Shown: positions 29,801-38,412, counted from the first letter of the stretch. The stretch: 64,000 bases of DNA from Spartinivicinus poritis (GCF_028858535.1 NZ_JAPMOU010000002.1:62001-126000), one strand, 5' to 3'. The notes: a model not told the origin generated them from the sequence alone. Numbers and translations are program-made.

Positions 29801-30141
29801 AAGCTATCTTAGAACAAGAGCCTCAAGCCCCTTGTATTCAGATTCGCTCCTCGCAGAAGGGAGAGCAGGTTTATTTAAGTATTACTGATAATGGTATCGG
29901 GATTGATCCCAAACACCTGAACCAGGTGTTTGATCAGGGCTTTACAACCAAGTTTAGCGGTCGGGGGGTGGGCTTGCATACAAGCGCTATCTGGGCCAGG
30001 CAAATGGGGTGTGAACTCATTGCTGAAAGTGATGGTCTTGGCCATGGCGCAACTTTTACTCTAGTTTATCCTTGGCATGCCAATCAAGCCGCTCAGGATA
30101 CTAGCTTTCAAGAAGCGATCTCGCATAAAGCTAAAGGATAA
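26899..30141 (+). CDS. CHASE-domain hybrid histidine kinase with two kinase modules
   Basis: Protein of 1080 residues. Order: membrane helix (VVALIILLSMLGGTLWGWYA), periplasmic CHASE sensor (about 70-300), second membrane helix (about 331-353), coiled coil, HisKA with phospho-accepting H404 (NVSHELRTP), HATPase (NALKFTP, DSGIGIP, GTGIGLAL), receiver with D717 (SDVMMPNLDGF) and KPFSPEEL. A second dimerisation helix follows with H811 in LLHNLGNVLNG and a second HATPase (NLLINAHQAIL, DNGIGID, GRGVGLHTSAIWA). The second module is of the LHNxGN type, so this is a kinase-receiver-kinase fusion. ATG 26899 has AGAAAGG close upstream; ATG 26863 lacks one. It is 27 bases before its REC-GGDEF-EAL partner, a likely phosphorelay to cyclic di-GMP. 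Confidence 0.92.
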   Translation: MKKGICSSILNSVVTRLTFPNGYRSNVVALIILLSMLGGTLWGWYASRQQVMFNAAERFEFKVIEAEFAIRQRLYAYEQILLGGLGLFAASKLVERHEWRSYVETLQINRHYPGIRGVGFAQVISPDQLEVHTQAIRAEGFPNYQVHPVGLRETYTAIVFLEPFDWRNQRAFGYDMFSESTRRAAMIRARDSGQPAVSGRVTLVQETNQGVQHGFLMYLPLYQPGSTPQTIAERQVALLGYVYAPFRMNDLIEGTLGHEKLPNIRLQIYDNGQLTPDKLMYDSVKAEQITSTTAPLFEVNRPFDFNGRRWLLHFSSLPVFEGNINNQESTLVLLSGTLLSLLFTAVFWFLSLNRQRAIALAEANRGLHTEIAERTRLQASLVEAKEAAEKANQAKSEFLTNVSHELRTPLTLILAPLQQLTDHKHPVTDWAMQIRRIRRNALRLLNRVNDVLDFSKAEAGKFELRLEEVDLTKFIQTLVQDALAAANDKGCTLTWQLDPAIDHAYIDQRHFEKIVLNYVSNALKFTPTGGYIQIKTKRLDDARFEFSVSDSGIGIPKNQQSLLFQRFQQLDNSSTRHHSGTGIGLALVKQLAELMGGEVGVISDVGQGATFYVRLPLGNKQHAPIINHEPSEAHHEWDTMLRQVRFQEDGDVSHNHDTSGVAATDQSVTILVTDDNRDMRTYIAELLAGLYQVVTAADGLEAWALLERKAVNLVVSDVMMPNLDGFGLTARIKQSPQLAHLPVILVTARGGDQASADGLDAGADDYIAKPFSPEELLARVKAALRMADVQRSLRQAERNAGIAMIATTLLHNLGNVLNGITVSASIIADKLCQLHLGNLHEVAKLLENDRQHLSSKAEKLPEYLTQLASHIEIQQAAILQELDNLKNTTNHAVQTVNRHYDFDINSTRLMIENVAVESLLEGALALAKNAHDLSKIKIQHHYYYQGAVCVDRNLMLQILINLLINAHQAILEQEPQAPCIQIRSSQKGEQVYLSITDNGIGIDPKHLNQVFDQGFTTKFSGRGVGLHTSAIWARQMGCELIAESDGLGHGATFTLVYPWHANQAAQDTSFQEAISHKAKG

Positions 30142-30168
30142 TAGGTTACCGCTGGAGGATGCAATCGC

Positions 30169-32091
30169 ATGGAAGAGCTGATGAGAGAAGAACCAGCAAT
30201 CTTGGTCGTTGATGACAATCCCCAGGTATTGGATAGTTATCGAAAAATTTTAACTACCCCAACTGATAAAAGTACAGCAGCGCTTAATGCATTGGAGCAG
30301 TCCTTGTTTGGTAAAAGTGCACAAGCAAGTCATAGTGATTCGCAGCAGTTTATTGTGGAGTTTGCTAGTAGTGGTCAGGCAGGTTGTGAAAAAGTAAAAC
30401 AGTTGTTACATGATAATTTACGTGTTGCTGTGGCTTTTGTTGATATGCGAATGCCAGGCAAGATGGATGGTTTACAAACCATTGAAACCTTATGGCTGAT
30501 CGACCCTAATATTCAAGTAGTTATTTGTAGTGCCTATGCTGATAACTCATGGGAAGACATTTCAGCGAGGATTGGTCAGACTGACCAGTTATTGATTTTA
30601 CGTAAGCCATTTGAGCGCATTGAAATTTTGCAAATAGCCAGTGCGCTATTAAACAAATGGAATTTATTACATGAGCGGGAAAGTCAGCTTACTCAATTAG
30701 AGCATTGTATTGCTGAACGTACCCAGCATTTACAGAAAGCATTACAAGAGCGTGAACGATTTGAGCACCAACTTCAGCATAAGGTAACCCATGATGACTT
30801 GACTGACTTGCCAAATCGCACCCTGTTATTAGACCGTCTGAATCAAGCATTAACTAAAGCTAAGCGTTATCATACTCGGTTAATGGTGTGCTTTATTGAC
30901 CTTGATCGCTTCAAGTATATCAATGATCACTTTGGCCATGATGTGGGTGACCAGCTACTGTGCACGATAGCGGAAAGGATGACTGCTATTGTGCGTAAAT
31001 CAGATACCCTGGCACGAATAGGGGGGGATGAGTTTGTTCTGGTTATTTCCGACTATGATCGAACTGAAACGGCAATGCATGGCCTTCAGCGACTCATTGG
31101 TTGTATTTCTAAGCCACTACAAGTAGCAGGTACTGAAGTTGAAGTGACCTGTAGTATTGGTTGTAGCACCTACCCAGAAGATGGCGATGATGTTACCTCC
31201 TTACTGAAGTTTGCTGATGCTGCAATGTATAGTGCTAAAGCACATGGATGCAACATCATTCAACTGTATAACGCCTCACTACGAGCAAATATTGAAGAGC
31301 GCATTCGTATCGAAACTGAACTGCGACAAGCCATTAAACGTAATCAATTACAACTGTATTACCAACCTCAAGTGGATTTGCATCGGGGGTGTGTTACCGG
31401 CGTTGAGGCTTTACTTCGCTGGCAGCATCCAGAGCTTGGTACCATTTTGCCTAACCGTTTTATTCCTATTGCTGAGGATACCGGGTTAATCAGGCAAGTC
31501 ACTGAGTGGGTTTTACAAGAAGCATGTAAGCAAGGTAAAACCTGGCAAGAGTCAGGCATTGAAATGCTGCAAATTGCTGTGAATATTTCTGCAAAGCAAA
31601 TCAACGATGTTGCTTTCCCTTCACTGGTCTCTCGGTGCTTGTCTGCCACTGGCTTTGACCCAGAACGATTAGAGCTTGAAATAACAGAAAGCTCCGCAAT
31701 GGAGAACCCTGATTTTACGATTCCACTGATGCACTTACTCAAAGCGCTTGGTGTAAAACTATCTATTGATGACTTTGGTACGGGCTACTCCAATATGTAT
31801 TATTTAAAAAGTTTTCCTGTCGATAAACTTAAATTAGATGGCTCATTTGTTCAGGAGGTGACTACAGATAAGTGTAGCCATGCAATTGTCAGTGCTATTA
31901 TCACTATGGGGCAGGCACTGGGTTTATCAGTTATTGCTGAAATGACTGAAACCGAAGACCAGGTTGTGACTCTTGCGGAACAAGGTTGCGACCTGGTACA
32001 GGGGTTTTATTTTAGTAAACCGTTAACCGCTTTGGAGTGTGAAAAATTGCTTTGGAAGGGGGCAGTGGCTTTACCCAAAGCATTGCAATAA
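30169..32091 (+). CDS. Response regulator with GGDEF and EAL outputs
   Basis: Cytoplasmic protein of 640 residues: receiver (about 10-140; acidic pocket VVDDN, acceptor Asp in AFVDMRMPG near 92, and LRKPF), a coiled-coil linker, GGDEF (ARIGGDEF, about 285) and EAL (VEALLRW, about 413; DDFGTGYSN). The receiver contains an insertion between its first helix and second strand (roughly residues 28-60), longer than usual. Both catalytic signatures look intact. Position right after the hybrid kinase makes it the obvious phosphoryl target, coupling a CHASE-sensed ligand to cyclic di-GMP turnover. A GGAGG lies about ten bases before the ATG, and a second ATG four codons later is possible. Confidence 0.93.
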   Translation: MEELMREEPAILVVDDNPQVLDSYRKILTTPTDKSTAALNALEQSLFGKSAQASHSDSQQFIVEFASSGQAGCEKVKQLLHDNLRVAVAFVDMRMPGKMDGLQTIETLWLIDPNIQVVICSAYADNSWEDISARIGQTDQLLILRKPFERIEILQIASALLNKWNLLHERESQLTQLEHCIAERTQHLQKALQERERFEHQLQHKVTHDDLTDLPNRTLLLDRLNQALTKAKRYHTRLMVCFIDLDRFKYINDHFGHDVGDQLLCTIAERMTAIVRKSDTLARIGGDEFVLVISDYDRTETAMHGLQRLIGCISKPLQVAGTEVEVTCSIGCSTYPEDGDDVTSLLKFADAAMYSAKAHGCNIIQLYNASLRANIEERIRIETELRQAIKRNQLQLYYQPQVDLHRGCVTGVEALLRWQHPELGTILPNRFIPIAEDTGLIRQVTEWVLQEACKQGKTWQESGIEMLQIAVNISAKQINDVAFPSLVSRCLSATGFDPERLELEITESSAMENPDFTIPLMHLLKALGVKLSIDDFGTGYSNMYYLKSFPVDKLKLDGSFVQEVTTDKCSHAIVSAIITMGQALGLSVIAEMTETEDQVVTLAEQGCDLVQGFYFSKPLTALECEKLLWKGAVALPKALQ

Positions 32092-32865
32092 AAAATGAAC
32101 AGGTTAGATAAGATAAATTTTAAGGATCACCCATAAACAATTATTAGTGTCCTACCACAGCCAATTCATACATTATCAATTTATAAAAAACATACAAGCA
32201 ACATGAAAAGCCTGTTAGTATTTTTTAATGATTTCTAGGTTTTATTATCTTTATTCCTCGCCCCAATCACTTATTATTTATAGGCTCATGGGGGCAAGTC
32301 TACTGCTGTGAGACTTGCGGTAGCGACTTTAATTTATATAAAAAGTGCTACTGGAACTCGTCACTCGATGGCCGCACCTAAAAACCATTCGTATTGGGTA
32401 TACATCTCTTAAAATGTAAAAATAATAAGAAAGTCTCAGATGATGGTCAGATCATCCAGTCACCTTAAACGGTAAATAAAATATGCTTTATATACCTTAT
32501 ACGAGAGTGTAAGCCGTTAACTGTATTAGGTTTTGTTAATGTATAATGCAATATTAGTTTAAATAATATAACTTCTTTTTGTTACATAACATTTGCGATG
32601 GTTGCTGAAAGGGTAATTGACAAATGTTATGAGGACTTTCATATTTTACTTTGCTAGTATCATATATTGTTAGTCCCTTTTGATTTATCCAAATAACGGG
32701 TGGGACTGTTTTTTTAAAGTGGCTGTGTTTTTTAAAAGTAGCTATAAGTGACGATGGAAGGTCATTGCTAGTGCAGTAGGGGAAATTATCTCTTAGTCTA
32801 TTTGAAAACGCTAATTTACAAAAGTATTTTGCAGTGTGTATATTATGGCGACAAGGAGAGTTGCA
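32092..32865. other. Spacer holding one long repeat copy
   Basis: Apart from the repeat at 32226-32404 this is AT-rich DNA without a supported gene. The promoter for the LVIVD protein is presumably in the last 300 bases. Confidence 0.5.
32226..32404. repeat. Long copy of the hairpin-bearing intergenic repeat
   Basis: About 180 bases shared in direct orientation with 34739-34927, including the core hairpin GCAAGTCT/AGACTTGC. Its right end, read backwards, TATACCCAATACGAATGG, resembles the terminal arms of the other copy. It looks like a non-autonomous mobile element or REP-like unit. Confidence 0.8.
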
Positions 32866-34731
32866 ATGAAAAGGACGAGGTATATCGGTAGGTATGCATT
32901 ACTGATGGCGGGACTAAGTTTTCCTTTGCTTAGTTTTGGCCATAGTGCAATGTTTCCAGATGGATTTAAATTCGACGATAGCAATGAAGGAGAAAAAACC
33001 CAGCTATTGCTAGATCAAGCAACAACTCGCTGTGTTGATGGTAGCGCCAGTGGATACCCCTGTAAAAATATAGATTTACATGCCTTTTTAGCTAAAGAAA
33101 ATATGGGCGGTGGCACTGCCAATTTAAATGATATATGGGGTTATACTGACCCGGTAACGGGTGCTGAAATTGCGATTGTGGGGAGAACCAATGGTACCTC
33201 ATTTGTGGATATTACCGACCCTGTAAATCCTGTTTTTCTTGGCTTTTTACCTTCCCATGATAATGGTTCAGACTCTTGGCGTGATGTTAAAACCTACAAT
33301 GATCATGCTTTTATTGTTGCGGATGGCAGTGGCAATAAGACCCATGGTTTACAAGTATTTGATCTAAGTACCTTACGGTACCTACCTTCACCAGGCCAAA
33401 CCCTTAAAGAAACAGCGCATTTAGGTGGCTTTGGTAATGCGCATAATATTGCCATTAATGAAGATACCGGTTACGCCTATATCGTTGGCAGTAATCAGTG
33501 TAGTGGTGGCTTATATATGGTTAATATTTCTAACCCGGTTAAACCGCGCTATGCGGGTTGTTTTTCCGCAGATGGCTATACCCATGATACTCAGTGTGTG
33601 ATTTATAAGGGGCAGGATGCACGCTACTTTGGTCGAGAAATTTGTGTTGGTTACAATGAAGATACCATTACCATTGTGGATGTAACCAATAAATCCAACC
33701 CTAAACAATTGTCTAGAACCCCTTATCAAGGCGCTCAATATACTCATCAGGGCTGGTTTCTGAATGATAGTCATAATATCTTAATAATGAACGATGAGTT
33801 AGATGAGAAGCGTGATGGCATTAATACCACTTCCTATATATACGACGTAAGTGTTTTAGATAATCCAGTGGAGATAGGTCGTTATGTGGGGCCCACCTCG
33901 GCTATCGATCATAATCTGTATACATACAATAACTATGTATTTGAAACCAATTATCGGGCAGGTTTACGTATTCTCAGCGCTAAAGATATTGCGGCGGGTA
34001 AACTGGCTGAGGTGGCTTATTTTGATACTATCCCTGGCTCAAATAGCGCGCAGTTTTCTGGCACCTGGAGTAATTATATTTATTTTGCCAGTGGCAATAT
34101 TATCATGAGTGATATTGGTTATGGCCTATTTGTAGTTAAACCTGACTGGGATGCCATCAGTAATCCTGATCCAACGGTAGAGTATTGTGAGGCGAGCAGT
34201 AATAATGCCAGTGATGAATGGGTTAGCTCAGTAAAAATGGGTAATTTTACTAATGGCTCTGCCGCTAAACGTTACTCTGACTTTACGGCCAAGGTGATTA
34301 ATCTTGCCAAAGGGAAAACTAATATTCAGTTAAAACCCGCATTTAGTGGCATAAAATATAATGAGTATTGGAAAATCTGGGTTGATTTAAATAAAGATGG
34401 TGATTTTGAAGACGGTGGAGAAGAGGTATTTAGTTCTAATTATGCAACGTCATCAACTGTCAATGGACACTTGGCGATTCCTGCAAGTGCCTCTCTGGGT
34501 AAGACACGGCTACGGGTGGTGATGCGTTATAATGCAATTCCTGATGCTTGTGGCACGTTTAATTATGGTGAAGTAGAAGATTATACTGTGAATATCACCG
34601 CAGATATGGCATTGGCTAACAATATAAGCGGCACTGTCACAAGCGAAAAAAATGAACAGGAGATCAATGTAATTGCACAACAGTTGCAAGAACAGTATTT
34701 TGCTAACCTTGGAATGCCCAATAAACGGTAA
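32866..34731 (+). CDS. Secreted LVIVD propeller protein with GEVED domain
   Basis: Exported protein of 621 residues. After a signal peptide (ALLMAGLSFPLLSFGHSA) comes a choice-of-anchor-B type region with repeated LVIVD-like strands (VDITDPVNPVFLG, VNISNPVKPRYAG, VDVTNKSNPKQLS), expected to fold as a beta-propeller. This is followed by a GEVED domain (DLNKDGDFEDGGEEVF, then NYGEVEDYTV). Function is not established; the family is thought to be surface-bound. The C-terminus has no sorting signal that I can recognise. A long frame upstream begins at 32836, but the ATG at 32866 follows AAGGAG at a good distance and starts the signal peptide. It is followed, across a repeat element, by a FixH-like and a MauG-like gene. 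Confidence 0.85.
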   Translation: MKRTRYIGRYALLMAGLSFPLLSFGHSAMFPDGFKFDDSNEGEKTQLLLDQATTRCVDGSASGYPCKNIDLHAFLAKENMGGGTANLNDIWGYTDPVTGAEIAIVGRTNGTSFVDITDPVNPVFLGFLPSHDNGSDSWRDVKTYNDHAFIVADGSGNKTHGLQVFDLSTLRYLPSPGQTLKETAHLGGFGNAHNIAINEDTGYAYIVGSNQCSGGLYMVNISNPVKPRYAGCFSADGYTHDTQCVIYKGQDARYFGREICVGYNEDTITIVDVTNKSNPKQLSRTPYQGAQYTHQGWFLNDSHNILIMNDELDEKRDGINTTSYIYDVSVLDNPVEIGRYVGPTSAIDHNLYTYNNYVFETNYRAGLRILSAKDIAAGKLAEVAYFDTIPGSNSAQFSGTWSNYIYFASGNIIMSDIGYGLFVVKPDWDAISNPDPTVEYCEASSNNASDEWVSSVKMGNFTNGSAAKRYSDFTAKVINLAKGKTNIQLKPAFSGIKYNEYWKIWVDLNKDGDFEDGGEEVFSSNYATSSTVNGHLAIPASASLGKTRLRVVMRYNAIPDACGTFNYGEVEDYTVNITADMALANNISGTVTSEKNEQEINVIAQQLQEQYFANLGMPNKR

Positions 34732-34738
34732 AATTCGT

Positions 34739-34927
34739 TATACTCTTCGCGAATGATTTTTAGGGTTTGTTGTCGTCGCGCTTCACCCCAATCACCTATT
34801 ATTTATAGGCTCATGGGGGCAAGTCTACTGCTGTGAGACTTGCGGTAGCTACTTTAATTTATACAAAAAGTGCTACTGGAACTCGTTGCTCGACGGCCGT
34901 CCCTAAAAACCCTACGCTTTGAGTATA
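34739..34927. mobile_element. MITE-like intergenic element
   Basis: 189 bases bounded by imperfect inverted arms of about 27 bases: left TATACTCTTCGCGAATGA, then TTTTTAGGG; right, read backwards, TATACTCAAAGCGTAGGG, then TTTTTAGGG. By eye about 21 of 27 positions agree. The interior has the GCAAGTCT/AGACTTGC hairpin and no coding frame. The TA ends would suit an element mobilised by an IS630/mariner-type transposase, which is not in the window. It lies between the LVIVD gene and the FixH-like gene. Confidence 0.7.
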
Positions 34928-34945
34928 CTCTCTAGAACAGGTGAT

Positions 34946-35899
34946 ATGGATAAAAAAATAATAAAGAAGATATCCAACTTTAATAAATCAGCGGTTTTAA
35001 TGGTCAGTTATAGCTTGCTTTGCTTTAGTATTGAAGGCAGAGCAAGTGATCTGATAAAAAACAGTGAAATTATCAAGATAGCGAACGAGTTAATCATCGA
35101 TGCGAGAAAGCAAGAACTGGCATCTATGCAGATTATTAGTCGCGCGAATCAAATACGTAAACAGGTGAATAGCCTAAGAGCAACGGCCCGAACATTAACC
35201 GAAAAAACGATTAAACAACAGTTGACGACAGCAGCAGATACCCTGGCAGAACAAATTGCCCTATGGCAGCAGCAGGGCGCTGATAACCGCCAAAAAAGTA
35301 GTGACTATTTTACTTATGGTCGACAATTATTAACCAAAGCATTCAAGGAGCAGTGGCAAGCCAAGATTAAACTGGATGGTGAAATAGCCTTAATGCCAGC
35401 AACCCAGCCGTTAATAGCCCATAATACACAAATCCGCAGTGTTCACCCAAGTATGCCAAAAACTATGCAGGATACTGGTTCGCCTGCAAGTGGAATGACG
35501 CTTTCGGTACCCTCGTTGAGTGCTCAGTCAATACCTACCCCATTGGATACAGATAGTTTTCAACTTTCCAGAGATATTAATTTTTTTTCTCATGTGGAGC
35601 CGGTAGCTGATACCAGCCAACAGCAGCCGATGGTGCCGTTAAATCAGATTCATCAATGGCGTTTAATGTTGTCAGATTTAACTGCACAGCCCATTTCAGG
35701 GAAAAACATTAATGTACGTGGTCATATGCCAGGCCATGTTCATGGCTTACCCACCCAACCCAAAGTGACCAAGGAAGTTGAGCCAGGGGTTTATCTGGTT
35801 GAAGGGATGAAGTTTCAAATGATTGGCTGGTGGGTAATTGAGTTTGATATCCCTCATCAAGGGGGAGTGGATACGATTAAATTTAATGTGGTTTTGTAA
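34946..35899 (+). CDS. Secreted helical protein with FixH/YtkA-like C-terminal domain
   Basis: Protein of 317 residues. A signal peptide or anchor (SAVLMVSYSLLCFSIEGRAS) leads into a long helical, Gln- and Lys-rich segment (about 30-140), a Pro/Ser/Thr-rich linker, and a C-terminal domain with HMPGHVHGLPTQP, then GVYLVEGMKFQMIGWWVIEF. That pattern (a His-rich GHxHGLPT turn followed by GMxFxMxGxW) is typical of YtkA/FixH-like domains, which in other contexts accompany metal or haem enzymes. Its role here is unknown. A frame opens at TTG 34919 within the MITE end, but ATG 34946 is the natural start. The MauG-like gene overlaps its last 14 bases, so the two are translationally coupled and probably act together. 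Confidence 0.72.
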   Translation: MDKKIIKKISNFNKSAVLMVSYSLLCFSIEGRASDLIKNSEIIKIANELIIDARKQELASMQIISRANQIRKQVNSLRATARTLTEKTIKQQLTTAADTLAEQIALWQQQGADNRQKSSDYFTYGRQLLTKAFKEQWQAKIKLDGEIALMPATQPLIAHNTQIRSVHPSMPKTMQDTGSPASGMTLSVPSLSAQSIPTPLDTDSFQLSRDINFFSHVEPVADTSQQQPMVPLNQIHQWRLMLSDLTAQPISGKNINVRGHMPGHVHGLPTQPKVTKEVEPGVYLVEGMKFQMIGWWVIEFDIPHQGGVDTIKFNVVL

Positions 35900-37211
35900 C
35901 ACCCTCATAAGTCAGTGGCTGTATAAGCTATCGTTCATTAGTGCATTGATATTGTGGATATCGGCCTGGCCAGCACAGGCAAATAACTCACCCTATTATT
36001 TTACTGATGATGATATTCAATTCTTAGCTCAATTTCGCTTGGCTAGCCTACCGCCATTGCCGGATTCAAAAGATAACCAGTATGCAGATTCCATTGCAGC
36101 AGCGGAGTTGGGTAAACAGATTTTTTTTGATAAACGTTTTAGTGCTAATCAGGAAGTTGCCTGTGCTAGCTGTCATGATCCCAGCCAATATTTCACTGAT
36201 GGTTTAGTAACCTCTAAGGGGATTGCTGCAACACGACGGAATGCGCCTTCCATTCTGGGGGCTGCTTATAGTCCCTGGCAATTTTGGGATGGGCGTAAGG
36301 ATAGCCTTTGGTCTCAGGCATTGGCTCCATTAGAGTCTGATGTTGAACATGGCCTGAGCCGATTAGAGGTAGTTCAGTTATTGATGTGTTTTTATCAAAA
36401 AAGCTACCAGGGTGTCACTGGCAATAAAGTCAATGCTAATTATCTGTTTGAGTTAAAAGGGCCTGCCAGTCCTATTGGCAGTGAAACAGCTAAAGCGAAT
36501 TGGCAACAACTGACGAGTGATGAGCAAATATTAGTCAATAAAGTTTTTTCAGATGTGGGTAAATTATTGATGGCTTATCAACGTCAACTTCAGCCATTAC
36601 CCAGTCGATTTGATCGATTTGTGGCACAACTGCAGCAAGATCCAACTAATATTAGTCAACTCAAAGCCCAGTTAAAGGAAGGGGAGGTCGGTGGGCTCAG
36701 ATTATTTATGGGTAAAGCCAATTGTGCTAGCTGCCATAATGGTCCGTTATTTACAAATTATGAGTTTCATAATATTGGTGCCCCTGAGCCTGATGTTGCT
36801 CAAGTGGATATGGGCCGTTATCAAGGAGTAGGGGATTTATTACAAGATGAGTTTACTTGTTTATCTGAATGGAGTGATGCAAATAAACAATATTGTCAGG
36901 AAATGTTGTATTTAAAAAAACAAGGCCAAGAGTTAGTGGGGGCTTTTAAAACACCTTCACTACGGAATATAGCGGCAACAGCCCCTTATATGCAAAGTGG
37001 CCAATTTAATACCCTGGAAGAAGTATTGGCCCATTACAATAAACCTGTTCCTCCCTATTATGATCGTAACCAACACCCATTTCGGCCTCACTTTGATATT
37101 TTACCTTTAGGCTTAAACCCAGAGGAAATACAACAAATCAAGCAGTTTTTGACAGCATTGACTGGTGATTTAGGCAAGGCCGACCAGTGGTGGCAAACGC
37201 CTAAACAATGA
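35886..37211 (+). CDS. MauG-like dihaem enzyme
   Basis: Periplasmic protein of 441 residues with a signal peptide (LSFISALILWISAWPAQA) and two haem motifs, CASCH at 93-97 and CASCHNGPLFT from 280. It belongs to the dihaem peroxidase/MauG family. Near the C-terminus FKTPSLRNIAATAPYMQSG is followed by VLAHYNKP (Tyr384), where true peroxidases have the ligand Met in VMAEYQLG. MauG has a tyrosine as axial ligand in this region, so the enzyme may be of the MauG type, which uses high-valent iron to modify a partner protein. It is also longer than CcpA, with an insertion around 185-235. The start, ATG 35886, overlaps the FixH-like gene by 14 bases (ATGTGGTTTTGTAA). Confidence 0.85.
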   Translation: MWFCNTLISQWLYKLSFISALILWISAWPAQANNSPYYFTDDDIQFLAQFRLASLPPLPDSKDNQYADSIAAAELGKQIFFDKRFSANQEVACASCHDPSQYFTDGLVTSKGIAATRRNAPSILGAAYSPWQFWDGRKDSLWSQALAPLESDVEHGLSRLEVVQLLMCFYQKSYQGVTGNKVNANYLFELKGPASPIGSETAKANWQQLTSDEQILVNKVFSDVGKLLMAYQRQLQPLPSRFDRFVAQLQQDPTNISQLKAQLKEGEVGGLRLFMGKANCASCHNGPLFTNYEFHNIGAPEPDVAQVDMGRYQGVGDLLQDEFTCLSEWSDANKQYCQEMLYLKKQGQELVGAFKTPSLRNIAATAPYMQSGQFNTLEEVLAHYNKPVPPYYDRNQHPFRPHFDILPLGLNPEEIQQIKQFLTALTGDLGKADQWWQTPKQ

Positions 37212-37247
37212 ACAGGGTATACAACCATTTAATCTTATATTATCAAA

Positions 37248-37275
37248 TTAGACCATCCTAACATTAAGCTATAAT
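37248..37275 (+). repeat. Direct repeat, copy 1
   Basis: TTAGACCATCCTAACATTAA followed by GCTATAAT. A nearly identical sequence lies at 38413-38441, and the two flank the binding-protein gene at 37472-38308 and the relic at 37323-37445. Confidence 0.85.
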
Positions 37276-37322
37276 GTCTATAAATATCCTCAAGTCAGAT
37301 GATAAAATGCCATTGTTAGTGT

Positions 37323-37445
37323 GGCTTACCCAGTACATATTTTGCTTTCAGCAATACAACCCCTGATAGCATTGTTAACCTAACCAAGAAGCACTTTAAG
37401 GAGTGTAAAGACTCTGGTGAAATTAAATTATTAGCAAATATATAG
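37323..37445 (+). pseudogene. C-terminal relic of a binding-protein gene
   Basis: A plus-strand frame with no start codon reads YFAFSNTTPDSIVNL, TKKHFKECKDSGEIKLL and stop. The phrase FAFSNTTPD followed by a charged helix and a DSGEI turn is the usual C-terminus of family-3 solute-binding proteins. It is antisense to the intact binding-protein gene beside it and is probably what remains of a fourth paralogue. Confidence 0.6.
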
Positions 37446-37471
37446 AATAATAAGAAAAGGGTGTGTGTTTT

Positions 37472-38308
37472 TTAGTCTAAATTTTTAGGTGAAACCTCTT
37501 TTAAAGAATTCCAGTATTGATTCACAAGGTCATTAAGCTCTCCTGAACGTTTGATTTTTTCCAGAACTGTATTAAAACGGTTTAAAAAATCTTGCTTATA
37601 ATAATAGGCACCTTTGTCTTGGTTTGTGAAACCAAGGTGACCTTGCTCTTTAGAAATAACTGTACCTTCTTCCATAGCAGTAACAGCTGTTTTCCATTTT
37701 GACTGTTTAATTAAATTGTGCCATGACAGTAAAACTGCTTGGCGATCATTCATATAGCAATCAGTTTCTTTTGCAATAAGCATTTTGGTTAAATTGATAT
37801 GATTATTTTTGTATTCTCTAACTACGATGCTCCCATTTTTAACCAGTTTCCAAAAACGAAGCCCACCTATTTGAAAACCGTGGTTATTACCAATAGTTAA
37901 CCCAACATAATCATCAGGCCATTTAGGGCGGGGCTTAACTAATATATCATTTCGGCAAAATACGGAGGTCACTTCATCTAACATTGGTTTTGACACAGGC
38001 CAGATATAGGGGCGAACATCTCTTTTTAGATAAGGTGGATATAAAGCAAACGCTTTTCCTTCTTTCAATAACTTTAAACCTCGTTTCCATGGTATGGGTA
38101 GTAGGTTCACTTGATAGTGTGGCATATCCTTGATGACTCGCATGACTATCTTGGTGTAAGCACCTGTTAGAGACCCATTTTCTACAAAGCTATAAGGGTA
38201 GTAGTTATCATCCGCCAGAATAGTAACTTGAATAGGGGTTGCTGATGCAACTTTTACACTGAATAAAATAAGAGCATATACAAATAATATTCGGTAGCAA
38301 CTATTCAC
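37472..38308 (-). CDS. Orphan periplasmic substrate-binding protein
   Basis: Secreted protein of 278 residues, family-3-type solute-binding fold. Signal peptide YRILFVYALILFSVKVASA; first-lobe start VTILADDNYYPYSFVENGSL; then GAYTKIVMRVIKDMPHYQVN; PIPWKRGLKLLKEGKAFALYPPYLKRD; and a C-terminal FNTVLEKIKRSGELNDLVNQYW. It is closely related to the protein at 42369-43172 (shared PWKRGLK and FALYPPYL). No transport genes are nearby, so its partner is unknown; sensing or scavenging with a distant permease are both possible. The start is GTG with a weak ribosome site. A terminator-like hairpin at 38521-38563 serves the gene upstream of it on this strand, not this gene. Confidence 0.82.
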   Translation of the reverse strand: MNSCYRILFVYALILFSVKVASATPIQVTILADDNYYPYSFVENGSLTGAYTKIVMRVIKDMPHYQVNLLPIPWKRGLKLLKEGKAFALYPPYLKRDVRPYIWPVSKPMLDEVTSVFCRNDILVKPRPKWPDDYVGLTIGNNHGFQIGGLRFWKLVKNGSIVVREYKNNHINLTKMLIAKETDCYMNDRQAVLLSWHNLIKQSKWKTAVTAMEEGTVISKEQGHLGFTNQDKGAYYYKQDFLNRFNTVLEKIKRSGELNDLVNQYWNSLKEVSPKNLD

Positions 38309-38412
38309 TTATACGTACAGCCGTTTGCAAATAAATATTTAGGGCTTGCTGTTGTTTAGCATAGCTCACTATATAAAACTCAATGCAAACCTTCTTGCTC
38401 ATAGACTGGTAT

